NCBI GenBank assembly: GCA_017871115.1
Contig: JAFCIZ010000007.1
Span: 2,542,001 to 2,606,000 of the forward strand
Reading direction: 5' to 3'
DNA length: 64,000 nucleotides
DNA from: Cunninghamella blakesleeana
Taxonomy: Eukaryota > Mucoromycota > Mucoromycetes > Mucorales > Cunninghamellaceae
The translations under genes and the position numbers were made by a program. Shown piece after piece: positions 47,970-58,977 of this stretch (its first letter is position 1; each line of letters begins with the position of its first letter). The notes beneath the pieces were generated by a model. That model searched no databases, had not been told where the DNA came from, and saw only the letters and a list, made by a program, of their open reading frames with translations.

Positions 47970-49315
47970 ATTTAATGTTTTATTATAATAAAAATTCAAC
48001 TTATTTGTGGAATAAGAGTAGCGATTTTTTTATTATTATAAATTCAGTAACTTTTTTATATACAATTTTAAAACTCCGCGTCAAAAATGCCGAGATAAAA
48101 AAAATCTAAATTTTTAGATTCAACTTCATTTTTCTATTTAAAATATAGATTTCAGAAACACTTTATTTAATTACCCACTTAAAATAAAAGTTTAAATAAC
48201 AAACATATGATGGTTGGTAAATGTATATAACAATAATTTTAAAATTTTCTTTTAAAAAAATGAAAATAATTTCTGGCTGTTGCACGACTGTGGCGCGGCA
48301 GGTTCCAATGGTGTCATATTTTGTCATGCGAATGAATTACTATTACTCATTATCTCTATCATAGATTCTGATTAAATGATACCGTAACGAGGAGTAATAG
48401 AATCCCAGTAGCAACTTAATTGTATAAATTTAAATATAATTATAAAAAAAGCTATATTATGCGATATTTCCTTTTATAGATAATTTTTTTTTACTAGCGC
48501 GTACATAATAAAAAAACATGAATGAGTTAATCATTTTATTTTTTAAAAAAATATTCTAGAAAGCTTTATTTTTACTCAAAACTTAAAAGATACTAAGTAA
48601 ACCATATTAGATTTAGATTATTTCAAAGAAACTTTTTTTTTTTAAAAAAAAACCTTATTTCAATAGGAGCTTCCCCAGGTCTACCATGAGAATTGTTATG
48701 ATTTTCAATATAATTTAAATTTATAAATGCGAATATGGTTTCTTCATTGGTGTTCTATTACTGCATAAAACCTAACCTGAAAAGGATATTAAACTTCCAT
48801 CCTTTTTTTCTTTTTTCTGAAGTCCCTTGCTGTATTTTTCATTCTTTTTCTAAAATTATTACTTAATGATAATATACATTCATTAAAATAATTAAACCCG
48901 GGTCCTTTATAAAAATGAAAATTAAAAAAGAAAAAATATTTTTATATTATATATATATATATATACATAAATATAAAGAATTTAACAGTCAAATACAAAT
49001 ATATTAGACAGATTGACTTGAAAATATGTTAAATAGTTAATTTAAGGGACTTGATTTACGATTGAGGTTTTTTAAATTTACCCTTTTTTTTTTTAATACA
49101 CTTTTCCATTTTTATAACTATCTTCCTTTTTTATTTTAGTCTTTAATTCTTTTTTACATTTTCTTACTCATATTAAATTTGCAGAATAAAATATATCAAG
49201 AATAACTAATGTAAAATTAAACTTCAAAAAAAAAAAAATATATAAAAAGGGACAGTTTTTTATAAAATTTTGTTTTATTTTTATTATCATTTTTTATTAT
49301 CATAATTTTTTAAAC
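47970..49315. other. Spacer between GNAT gene and copy 2
   Basis: Array spacer with the same landmarks as upstream of copy 1. Contains a T10/A9 inverted tract (about 48630-48652). The 48290 region (GACTGTGGCGCGGCAGG) is unusually GC-rich for this window. No gene seen. Confidence 0.5.
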
Positions 49316-50014
49316 ATGAAGTTAAGTTTAGTATGTGCTACTTTGTTATGTGCCACTGGTACTGTATATTCCCAACCTATTGAAGCAAGAGGAGGAGCTA
49401 TGGATGCTTTTGGTATCATTACAGGTCTATTTGGTGTTGTCGTTGGTTCAAAAAGCTTTATTCCAGATGCTAGCGATGCACAAACTGTTGTCAATTACGG
49501 AACTGGCTACATGGATTATAAATCTACTTTTATTCCTGATACCTACGCTTTTAATAAAGATAATCATGAAATGGGAAGAGTAACCGGCCAACAATCTATG
49601 GGTGAAAATTCTTGGGATAAGGCAACTATTAAAACAAATCAAGGAAACGTTAATATGATACAAGTTGCCCCTACAACAACGACTGATGATAAAACCAAAA
49701 AGAAAACTAAATGGAATGGATGTTTTACTGATATTGCTGTAAATATTAATGCTGGTAATGATCAAAAGGCTTATATCCCTATCGGTCATGTTTTTGATTT
49801 ATGTGGTTTAAAGACTGGCGATAGTTCAATGGCTGGGAAATTACAAGATGGCCAAACCATTTATAAGAAATGTGCTTTAATCGGTCCTGCTTACGGTATT
49901 AATGATATGAGAATTAATTTGGATTACTGGACCTTAGCCGAAAATAAAGACTTTAATACTCATGACATTTGTAATAGTGTATGGATTAATGCTGGTGATA
50001 GCCGAAATTGGTAA
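49316..50014 (+). CDS. Secreted protein of unknown family, copy 2
   Basis: Intronless, 232 aa, same layout as copy 1: signal peptide, Gly/Phe/Val-rich start, Lys/Thr insert, four Cys, INAGDSRNW end. The closest relative in the window is copy 1; the first 80 or so bases of the gene are identical, and differences concentrate in the centre (for example QQSMGENSWDKATIKTNQ) and near AGNDQKAYIP. Copies 2 and 3 share the C-terminal WTLAENKDFNTHDICNSVWI, whereas copy 1 has KDKDF and VFI. Confidence 0.85.
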   Translation: MKLSLVCATLLCATGTVYSQPIEARGGAMDAFGIITGLFGVVVGSKSFIPDASDAQTVVNYGTGYMDYKSTFIPDTYAFNKDNHEMGRVTGQQSMGENSWDKATIKTNQGNVNMIQVAPTTTTDDKTKKKTKWNGCFTDIAVNINAGNDQKAYIPIGHVFDLCGLKTGDSSMAGKLQDGQTIYKKCALIGPAYGINDMRINLDYWTLAENKDFNTHDICNSVWINAGDSRNW

Positions 50015-51806
50015 TAAGCAGTGGAGAAGATATCCAACTTTTGATTATTCAATTGATTTTTACTTGTATTTAATTTTTAAAATAAACTTTAACTTCATTT
50101 AAAACTAAAATGGCATATTAAATAAACATCTATATAATATTCTCTTGTACATCAATAAAATAATAATAAAAAAGGCATTTTCATTTTTTTAAAATACTAC
50201 TAAAAAAATAAATACAAAAAAGATATATTCAGCTGATTTTTTTTCTTATGTATTAAAACAAAAGTTAATGTAGAACAACCTTTGGCCAGTTTGCTTAATA
50301 TTATACATATATATATATAATAAATTATCTATCGTAAAATATATTGTATGATTTTCAATATTAAGTTTTTTAATATCAATGAATGAAAAAAATTGGCAGT
50401 TAAATACGCTTTTTTATTTAACATAAATTAATATAATTACTACGCTTATTTATTTTTTAAAGTTCAAATCTCCATCCCATAGCAAAGCGGAGACTTTGAA
50501 CTTGTATAAATAGCAGATAATTAGCTTCAATTTTTTTTACGTTCAGAATTTTTTTTAGGGATAGTTTAAATTCCTTTTTAGGAATAGTTTTTTCCAGAAA
50601 ATATAATAGTTTTACTTTGTAAATATATAATTTTCTGAATTATTATATATATATATATGTATATATGTATATATATTACATCATTATTATTGTTATTATT
50701 ATTATTATTATTATTACTATCGTTATTATCGTTATTATTATTATTATTAAATATTGGATGATTTTATTTTTGTTTTTCATTTAATATAAACTAATAAGTT
50801 GTATATTGATAAAATGAGTGTACCTTCTTTTTATCTTAGTATATATATAATTTTATTCTCAACCCATATAAGGTTAACAAAAATATATGCTTATTTGTAT
50901 ACATGCCGTGGGTACTTTTGATGAAAAGAAAATTAAGGAATCTTGCCGTATATTATAATATTGGCAAGATTTCATTATATACACTCAACTATGATGCTAT
51001 TTTGTTTGTTCTTGAAAAAAGTAATTTTATATTTTACCAAGAACAGCATTGAACAATAAGTAAACTATACTACATTTAGATTACGTTTTTAATTCAGAAA
51101 GATGTTTCTACTTTTTTTTCAAAATGACAATAATATTAATCTTATTTTAAAAAAGAACTTTGTCAAGTCCGCTATAATAATCGTTTTGATTTTAAATTTA
51201 TAAATTTTAAACATAATTTCCATGTTAATATTTTACCATTGCATAAAATCTAAACCTTAAAAGGATATAGACCTTCACCCTCTATAAGTCCGCTCTTTTT
51301 TTTATATTCTTGACTTCTCCATTCAATTTTTTATTTTCTGTAAAACTTTTATTTCTGTAAAATAAAAGTCTAGATATATTAAAGCCATGAAATTAACCAT
51401 TCTATATGTAATGATAATACTAAAAAAGGATTAGGAATGGGTATATAATGTTTAAAAAGTATTGTTTAATCAAATATAAATAGAGTAAACAGATAAACTT
51501 TTATCCTAGTTAAACAGTTGTTAATTTAAGGTATATTATTTATATTTAAGATATCTAAAATCACTCTTTTTTTTATACGCTTTTCCATTTTTATAATCAC
51601 ACTCCGTTTTTATTCTAGATTGTATACCCTTTTAAACTTTTATACACATTCATTTAAGATTTATAAATATATTAAGAGTGGTCAATGTAGTACGTACTGG
51701 AATTTAGAAAAAAAAGAAAGTAGAATTGCATATAAATAGAGGTAAAAATAGTTTTTTTTTTTTTTGTTTTTTTGTTTTGATTTACTCTTATTTTTAATTT
51801 TTAACA
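50015..51806. other. Spacer between copies 2 and 3
   Basis: Array spacer. Includes the common 3' flank (50067 region), an ATT/GTT repeat at about 50685-50750, and promoter-side landmarks at 51058, 51240 and 51590. No gene. Confidence 0.5.
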
Positions 51807-52484
51807 ATGAAGTTAAGTTTAGTATGTGCTACTTTGTTATGTGCCACTGGTACTGTATATTCCCAGCCTATTGAAGCAAGAGGAGCAGGTATGGATGCAT
51901 TTGGTATCATTACAGGTTTATTTGGTGTTGTTGTTGGTTCAAAAAGCTTTATTCCAGATGCTAGCGATGCACAAACTGTCGTCAACTTTGGAACAGGTTA
52001 TATGGATTCCGGAGAAACTTACTTACCAGACGTTTATGCTTTTAATAAAGACAATCATGAAATGGGAAGATCTACTTGGAATGCCGTTTTAGGACAAAAT
52101 TCATGGGAAAAAGCTACTGTTAAAACAAATAAAGGAAATGTGAACATGATCCAAGTGGCCTCCAAAAGCGATCAGCATCAACCAAATGGATGTTTTACTG
52201 ATATTGCTGTAAATATTAATGCTGGTAATGAGCAAAAGGCTTATATCCCTATCGGCCATGTTTTTGATTTATGTGGTTTAAAGAATGGTGATAGTTCAAT
52301 GGCTGGGAAATTGCAAAATGGCCAAACCGTTTATAAGAAATGTGCTTTATTAGGTCCTGCTTATGGTGTTAATGATTTTAGAATTAATATTGACTATTGG
52401 ACCTTAGCCGAAAATAAAGACTTTAATACTCATGACATTTGTAATAGTGTATGGATTAATGCTGGTGATAGCCGAAATTGGTAA
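51807..52484 (+). CDS. Secreted protein of unknown family, copy 3
   Basis: Intronless, 225 aa. Same signal peptide and ends as copies 1 and 2. It lacks the Lys/Thr insert (ASKSDQHQPNGCFTD in its place) and has a distinct central part (MDSGETYLPDVYAF, STWNAVLGQNSWEKATV). The four Cys are kept. This is the most diverged intact copy in the middle while its first 80 bases differ from copies 1 and 2 by a single base. Confidence 0.85.
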   Translation: MKLSLVCATLLCATGTVYSQPIEARGAGMDAFGIITGLFGVVVGSKSFIPDASDAQTVVNFGTGYMDSGETYLPDVYAFNKDNHEMGRSTWNAVLGQNSWEKATVKTNKGNVNMIQVASKSDQHQPNGCFTDIAVNINAGNEQKAYIPIGHVFDLCGLKNGDSSMAGKLQNGQTVYKKCALLGPAYGVNDFRINIDYWTLAENKDFNTHDICNSVWINAGDSRNW

Positions 52485-54358
52485 TAGACAATGGAGAAGC
52501 TTAGGATATTTTGATTTTTTGTAATTATACTCGTCATATTTTACTTTATTTCATATTATTTTTATTTATACTTAATATTTAAAATAAATTCTTCTTTTTT
52601 TTCATATGATTTAAAAAATATTGGTATTAAATATTCCTGAAATATTTGAATTCATTTTTAATAATTAAAGATTAAAATTTTTTTTTAAAAAATAATGAGG
52701 AAGCACCCTACTTGTTGATAGCGAACAGATCTTAATTTTTTTTCCAGAAAAAGTAAAATAATTTCATTGGCTGCATGAAATTTATTTCTACTCGTCAAGT
52801 AGCACAGTTTTTTTTAGCCATAAAACTTTCAAAATTGATTGCTTTATTTTTGAAGTTTAAAAAAATAAAACTGTGTGTTTCTTGATCAATTTGGTTTTTA
52901 TTATATTTATGGATAAAAATTAAAATAAATTTTTGTTATAAATAAATCAAACGATGTTTTATACCTAGTATTTTTTTAAAGAATAATAAAATATAAATAA
53001 TTTAATCTTTGAATATATATAAAGCTACCCTCACATGCAATTCTACTTGATATTAGAATATTTGGATGGCTTTGTTATTAATATATATATATATATATTT
53101 TCATATGAAATACAGAGTGGTAATATTGGCGGACTTCTCATGATTCATACATAAGCTTTTTAATAAAATACATCTCCATTTGAACATTTTATTTGAATTA
53201 TTTATATAATATAAAAAATGGAAAAACTATATTGGTTAGCCTTTCATAGTTCATTTGTATTTTTTTTTCCGTTCAAAATTGTCGCCCCATAATGAAATGA
53301 GTGTCCCAGAACTTATAAATAGATTAACTTCTTGAAACTTTTAGTTTAACTCTAATTGGAGTTAGCTTATGGTCCTTTTCGGGAATGTTTTTTTTTTTTT
53401 TTCTTGGGGATTCCAGAAAATAGAATTCTGAGATCATATGTATGAATAATTTATATAAAAAATAGATATGTATTAATTGATAGCGGTTATATGTACTATT
53501 ATAAGGCCATCATCATAATTATTATATATATATATATATATATATATAATAATTTCATCCCAAAATAGTATAATAAATTTTTATATATAAATAAATACTT
53601 TTAATGATTAAATGTGGTTACCTTCTTTTAATTCTTATGCAGATTTAATTTATTTATCATCTCATACTATAAAATATTAATAAAGTAATATATAAATTTA
53701 AACACAATCCGCAGGCATTATTGGAAGAAAGAAAAAATTCTCCTCTTAAAAAATAGATTTATGCTACGTTTAGCCTATTTTAGAAAAGAATATAATTGCT
53801 TTGATATTTAAATGTTAAATAACAACTTGAAAACTTAATATTTGTTAATATTTTTATTTTTATATATAGTCTAAACCGAGGATGGCTGTTGAACTTTAAT
53901 CATTATAAATCAGCTAATTTTTGTAAAATTATTGCTATATATATATGATAAAGATATATTCGAATTCATTAAAATAAAAAAGAATTAAAGAATAGTGTAT
54001 ATCTTTATACCAGCATATTATATATATATTAAATATTATTAAAAAAGTAGATACAAGTATATCAACAGACTGACTTGTTGATATTATTTTTTATCTTTAG
54101 AATAAAAGTATTTTTAAAAATATGTTTAATTTTTTTTAATATATATATATACTTTCCCTTTTATATCTTAGTCTTATCCTCTTATTATATTTAGAGAAGT
54201 AAATGTATTCAAGATAAACAAAACGGTATTAGACCACAGTAAAATTAAAAAATAAAAATAAATAAATACATAAATTAATAAATATATATAAAAAAAAACC
54301 ATAGAAAAGGTGATAAAAAATAGATTTATTCTTTGTATTTTTTTATTTATTTTACGCC
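52485..54358. other. Spacer between copy 3 and the decayed copy 4
   Basis: Array spacer with the common 3' flank (52570 region), a (TA)n run at about 53525-53547, and a less well kept promoter side (54130-54180). No gene. Confidence 0.5.
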
Positions 54359-54872
54359 ATGAAATTAAAGGTTTCAAGTGCTACTTTACTATGTGTCACT
54401 AGCATTATTTATGCTCAATCTATTGAGGCAAGGCGTGGTGTTCTGGATGTGTTTGGTAGTATTGTAGATGCATATGATACTGTTGTTGGTTCAAAAAGTT
54501 TTATTCCAAATACAGGTGATTTTCAAATCGTAGTTAGTTATGGGATAGATTTATATGGAATATAAATATACTTTTGTTCCAAATATCTATCCTTTAATAA
54601 AGACAACAATGGAATAGGAAGAGCTATTAATTAAAAATCTATTGGCGAAAATTCTTAGGGTAAAGTTATTATTGTAAATTAGTGAAGATAATGTTAATAT
54701 GTTGTATGTAATGATTTCGGGGATAAAACATAGTAATACTAAAAAATTACAATGAATATGTTTAACTGGTATAATCATAAAAGTTAAAGCTATTAATGAA
54801 TGAAAGGCTAATATCCTACTGGCTATGTCACTGTGATAAAAAATGCACTTAAAAGTACTGGAAAAGTCTGAA
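54359..54872 (+). pseudogene. Decayed copy 4 of the secreted-protein family
   Basis: Starts MKLKVSSATLLCVTSIIYAQ and follows the family to about residue 65 (VVGSKSFIPNTGDF), then a one-base insertion near 54555 shifts the frame to an early stop. Downstream DNA still aligns base by base with the intact genes (counterparts of the FIPDTYTFNKDN, SMGENSW, NGCFTDIAV and KAYIPIGHVF regions), but with several further stop codons. Similarity fades near 54872; the last 65 or so codons are missing. Described only as broken; no functional product expected. Confidence 0.85.
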
Positions 54873-55080
54873 TTTTTAGCAAAAATAGGTTTGTGCTCAT
54901 TTTTTTTTAAAAAAAAATTACTAAAAGAGTACATAGTGAGATAAATATATTTCAAAAAGGAAACCATGGCTACAAAAGAAAAAAATTGTAAACTCGTATC
55001 TTTGCTGTAGTTTTATTTATATTAAATAATGCTGCTATAATAAAGTGGTAATAAAAATAATAATAAAAATAAAAATGATG

Positions 55081-55870
55081 TTATAATTTGGAATAACTTC
55101 CAAGGTCAAATCTATGACTTATCATTCCAGGATATATATAATAACAAATACTCGATCCTTGGAGACTATCAATAGGTCTAGACCGTTCTATGTACGCAGA
55201 ACTACTATCTAACCATGAGTTATCTACTACGAGCAGTTTTTTATTTTTGGTGGATGGTTTTGGACCTTTAATCAGATTATCTTCATCAACACAAATATCT
55301 TTAATTATATCTACTATGCATAATATTGAAGGCTCATTGAAATTCACGTGATGGAAGGTATATATCAGCTTTCCAAAATATTTTTTCCATACTCTTTCAT
55401 TATTAGTTCGTATTTTGAGATGTTTAAATGTTGGGATACTTAAAATTACAAAATCTTCTGGGTATTTTTTGCTTGAATTTTTTTTTAATCCACCGTATAT
55501 ATTATCACAATAATGATTTTTTTTTTCCAATATAAATATAATTATTACTAACTACTTGCCTTGAACTGTCGTGTTTACTTTTATAAAATTTCTCAAGAAG
55601 CATCTTGATATCTACTTTTTCTGATTCTTTTATTTCTTGTAAATTTGCTTCCATTTCTTCTAACAATGATAGCTTAGGCTCAAATAATTGGATTTTGTTT
55701 CCATCTTCTAATTCGCAAATGTTAGGAACAGAACTATCGTATATATTAGTGTCGACATGATTATTATCATCGTAATCGTCTTGTAAACTAATAAATTTTT
55801 TAGAAATTAATTTTGATAATATATTTTCAGTATTAGCGATTGAATTTAGGTTATATTCTGCCGGGATTCT
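55081..55870 (-). pseudogene. Broken or misassembled hypothetical gene within the inserted block
   Basis: Two overlapping minus-strand frames carry non-repetitive protein: 55870-55505 (IPAEYNLNSIANTENILSKL..., LLEEMEANLQEIKESEKVDI) and 55530-55081 (YPEDFVILSIPTFKHLKI, WKKYFGKLIYTFHHVNF, KKLLVVDNSWLDSSSAYIER, ending RFDLGSYSKL). They meet at an A-run (55520 region), so a single-base slip or an unseen intron separates them. No ATG is seen at the 5' end. The family is not recognised. Its position within the block that separates copy 4 from its 3' flank suggests it arrived with an insertion. Confidence 0.5.
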
Positions 55871-56035
55871 TTAAAAATATAACCAAGTTCATTAGCTTGT
55901 TTCTACTATTGGCAAATATTATAATATCTAAAATATAATAATATCAACATTCATTATATAAATTTCAAATATATTCAAATACTTGGAATGACTAAAATTA
56001 GAAGAGTTATATTTTTTATTAATAAATTTTATGAA

Positions 56036-56225
56036 GTTAGAACTGAAGAACACTTAATCGAAACTGAATAGTACTTAACCAGAACCGAATAGTATTGAAT
56101 AGCATTTAATTGGAACTGAATAAAACTTAACTAGAATTGAACTGTATTGAATAGTACTTAATCAGGACTGAATTACATCCATTATTGTGTAACAAAAGTG
56201 GTACTGAATCAGAACTTAGAATTCA
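56036..56225. repeat. Degenerate minisatellite, GAACTGAATAGTACTTAA-type unit
   Basis: At least six imperfect copies of a 20-31-bp unit around the core GAACTGAATAGTACTTAA occupy about 190 bp (56041, 56060, 56081, 56115, 56137 and 56164 regions). Non-coding. It lies at the far side of the inserted block. Confidence 0.7.
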
Positions 56226-56325
56226 AAAAATCAGAACTTTTCAGTTCTTTATTAAAATCCAGCAAACTTTAAAAAATTCAGTCCTTTTTCTATTACAGTG
56301 AAAGATCATCATTAAAATTGATGAA

Positions 56326-56470
56326 CATATACAACTTTTGATTTTTTAGATGATTTATAGTTTTACTTGATTAATTTTTAAAATAAACGTTATCGCTATT
56401 TTATTGAATATCTGGCATGGCAAGTTAAATAGTAAATTTATAATATTATCTCATACAAGCAATATAAAAA
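56326..56470 (+). other. Displaced 3' flank of the array unit
   Basis: CAACTTTTGATT....TTTTACTTG.TTAATTTTTAAAATAAAC..., then TGGCAT/TAAATA/ATATAATATT landmarks, match the DNA right after the stop codon of copy 2 (50031-50150). No gene copy precedes it. It is best read as the 3' end of copy 4, cut off from 54872 by the insertion. Confidence 0.6.
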
Positions 56471-58977
56471 TCAGCGTTTAAAGAGAAAATACTTCCAAAA
56501 AATAATAATAATAATTAGCTTTTATAGATTTTAGTACAAAATATATAAATTAATAAATTTCCTCCAAGTTATTTTTTTTATTTCAACCTCTTTCTTTCAT
56601 TATTTTTATTTTTTTTTAAAAAATAAAAAAGGTGTGAATTTTTTCAAAAACTCTTTTATTCTTTCCCCATTACTTTATTTTTTTATTTTTACTATATAAA
56701 ATAAAAACAAGTATATATTATTTATTCATTTTTATTTTATGAATTTATATACCATTAGGCATTTTTTTTAATCATGTATTAAAAAATAATTTTGTAGGAC
56801 TATTTTATTCAACAATAATATACCACTTAAACCTAACCACGGATATTTTATCATAAGTAAAAGAATTTTTTTAAAAAAATATGAAATGCACGTAGGAATA
56901 TATATATATATATATATATATATTACAGTACCTTGTTTAAATGTATATGATTATCATTATGGCTATTATTATAAACGTTTTCATTTTGTACTTTACACTT
57001 GAAAAATATGAACTAATACTTTACATTGTAAAGACATTATAGATCTCTTTACTATTGTCACATATACCCAACAAACTTATGTTAGCGTGGAATACAGTTT
57101 TATTGTCGTTTACCGAATTTCATTTATTAGCGGCTATTGATAAGAAAAAGACAGATAAATAGGGTCAGCACTTATTGTTAATTATATTAAGGCATTTTTC
57201 ACAATTAATTTATTATGCAACATTTGTTGAAAGGACAGTATATTACATGACCCAATATTAATATATAAAATAATTTTTAAAATGATTATTGTATGGGAAT
57301 CAGCATGGTTTTGATCGTATAGTCAATAAATCATAAGCAATAAGTGGAGCTATAGTCAAAACATAATATCAATATTACATTATACAAGTGATTTATCAGC
57401 ATACATTGTTTGTTTAGAGGCCAAGATGTATTCAAAAAAGTAAACTTATATTCAAAAGATTCTTCGTAAAACAGATACGATTCATATATAAATATTTCTT
57501 TTATGCTCATCGGTATTTTTTTTTTTTTTTTTAAAAAAAAAAAGTAGAGTGACCATGTATAAAACATACAAAGAGAATTTTCAATGTGTATATTATAGCT
57601 CCACCTATATTTATACGCTATGACTCTAAAGCAATAGCACTTTGATATTGATGAATATCGGTAAGCACCTTGCTTTGCAAATAGAAATAACTTGGTTTAG
57701 ATACAAAATAAAATAGATATAGCGGATAAGAATAAAAATAAATTTATAAATGAATATAAAAAATTATAGGATAGGTCAATGATGTTTACAAATGGATAAA
57801 ATAAAATAAAATAACATTGGATGAAAACCAACAAAACTATATTAAAATATAATAAAAAAAAAGTTAATATTGGGTAAAGATCAACAAAATTAAATAATAA
57901 AGGTGTGTATTTATTTTTGGGGTAAAATATATGAAAGCTATATTACTTTTTTTTATGTTTATACTGAGAGGAGAGTAAAAATATAAATGGAATAAATATA
58001 TAATTGGGGAAATATATATATATATGATAGTAATGCATATGATAATAATAATACTAATAATAATTATAATATATATATATATGACAATTATAATTATATA
58101 AAGCTAAGAAAATAAAGAACAATACTATTATTTAATCAAGTATCAATGATCTGGGCCATCTTACTATCATAAATCATATATATTCTTAAATAAATTTAAA
58201 AGAAAAAAAAAAAAAAAACGAAAGGTTTCTTGCTCTATTTACAGTATTTATATTGATAAGATCTTGGTTTTATATCTCTATTTTTTTTTTTAAAAAAAAA
58301 CAAGTAGGACAAAATAAGATTAAAAAAATAAAAGGTGGTCAAAACCATTTTGCCAATCAATAAGATTAAGGTTGCTCCGATTTCGTATAAAACGTATATA
58401 TTTTTCAAAACAAATTCACGTGCTCAACAGAAGATGAGCGACTTTCCCTATTTGTGTTCCTAGATTATTATTATTATTATTATATATTATAAACGTTTCA
58501 GGGGATAGTTAGAGAGATAAAAGCGAGAAAGAAAGATTATCCTCGAAGCATATATTTATATAATAATAAAAAAATGAATTGATTGTTATTGTTTTTATTT
58601 TATTTTTTATAAAAAAGCCAGGTTCTTTGTTTTATATTTATATTTAAAAAAAAGTGGAAAAAAGCGGAGGAAACGAAAATTACTCAAAGTTATTCAAATG
58701 AATTGATTGGTGGTTTAAAGTTAATTTTCCTTTTACAATATAACTTTTATATAAAAAAAAAAAAAAAAGGTTAGGTGATTTGAGTTCCGCCCCTTTTTTT
58801 TTGTATTTTCAAAATAACTAATTTTTTTTTTCTAAAGGCCATTTTATTTTATTTTTTCTTTCCCCACATTTTTTCTTTTTATTCATCTTTCTCCCAATCT
58901 ATTTTATATTCTTTCTCTCTCTTTCTTTCTTTTTTTTATTATTTTTTAAAAAAAAGGAATAATCAAGTTGGTACATT
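56471..58977. other. Large intergenic region upstream of AGC1
   Basis: 2.5 kb with no supported gene. Contains a possible small inverted-repeat element (57344-57604), T/A inverted tracts (57518-57543, 58280-58300), a CACGTG site at 58417-58422, and a CT-rich promoter tract at about 58850-58945 before the AGC1 start. Confidence 0.5.
57344..57604. mobile_element. Possible 261-bp MITE-like element with short terminal inverted repeats
   Basis: GTGGAGCTATA at 57344-57354 is repeated inverted at 57594-57604 (TATAGCTCCAC). The 261-bp span has no coding capacity and includes a T17/A12 inverted tract. No clear target-site duplication. May be chance; weak call. Confidence 0.25.

Larger units (their letters stand above)
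44930..56470 (+). repeat. Tandem array of ~2.5-kb units, each with one secreted-protein gene
   Basis: Start-to-start spacings of the four gene copies are 3045, 2491 and 2552 bp. Subtracting the GNAT gene and its margins from the first interval brings it to about 2.5 kb, so the array has one period. Spacers as well as genes are related, including promoter-side landmarks and a common 3' flank (TTTAATTTTTAAAATAAA). Edges are approximate. Confidence 0.7.

Noticed and set aside
47970..47999. Ten-residue N-terminal extension of the GNAT protein
   Set aside because: It needs a TTG start; the first ATG (47969) gives the normal family N-terminus.
54587..54967. 126-codon minus-strand ORF over the decayed copy 4
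   Set aside because: Antisense shadow. The intact copies have similar antisense ORFs (46403-46741, 49448-49789) because of codon structure, with no sign of their own coding constraint.
57331..57567. 78-codon minus-strand ORF
   Set aside because: Contains a T/A-run translated as Phe/Lys and no recognisable domain.
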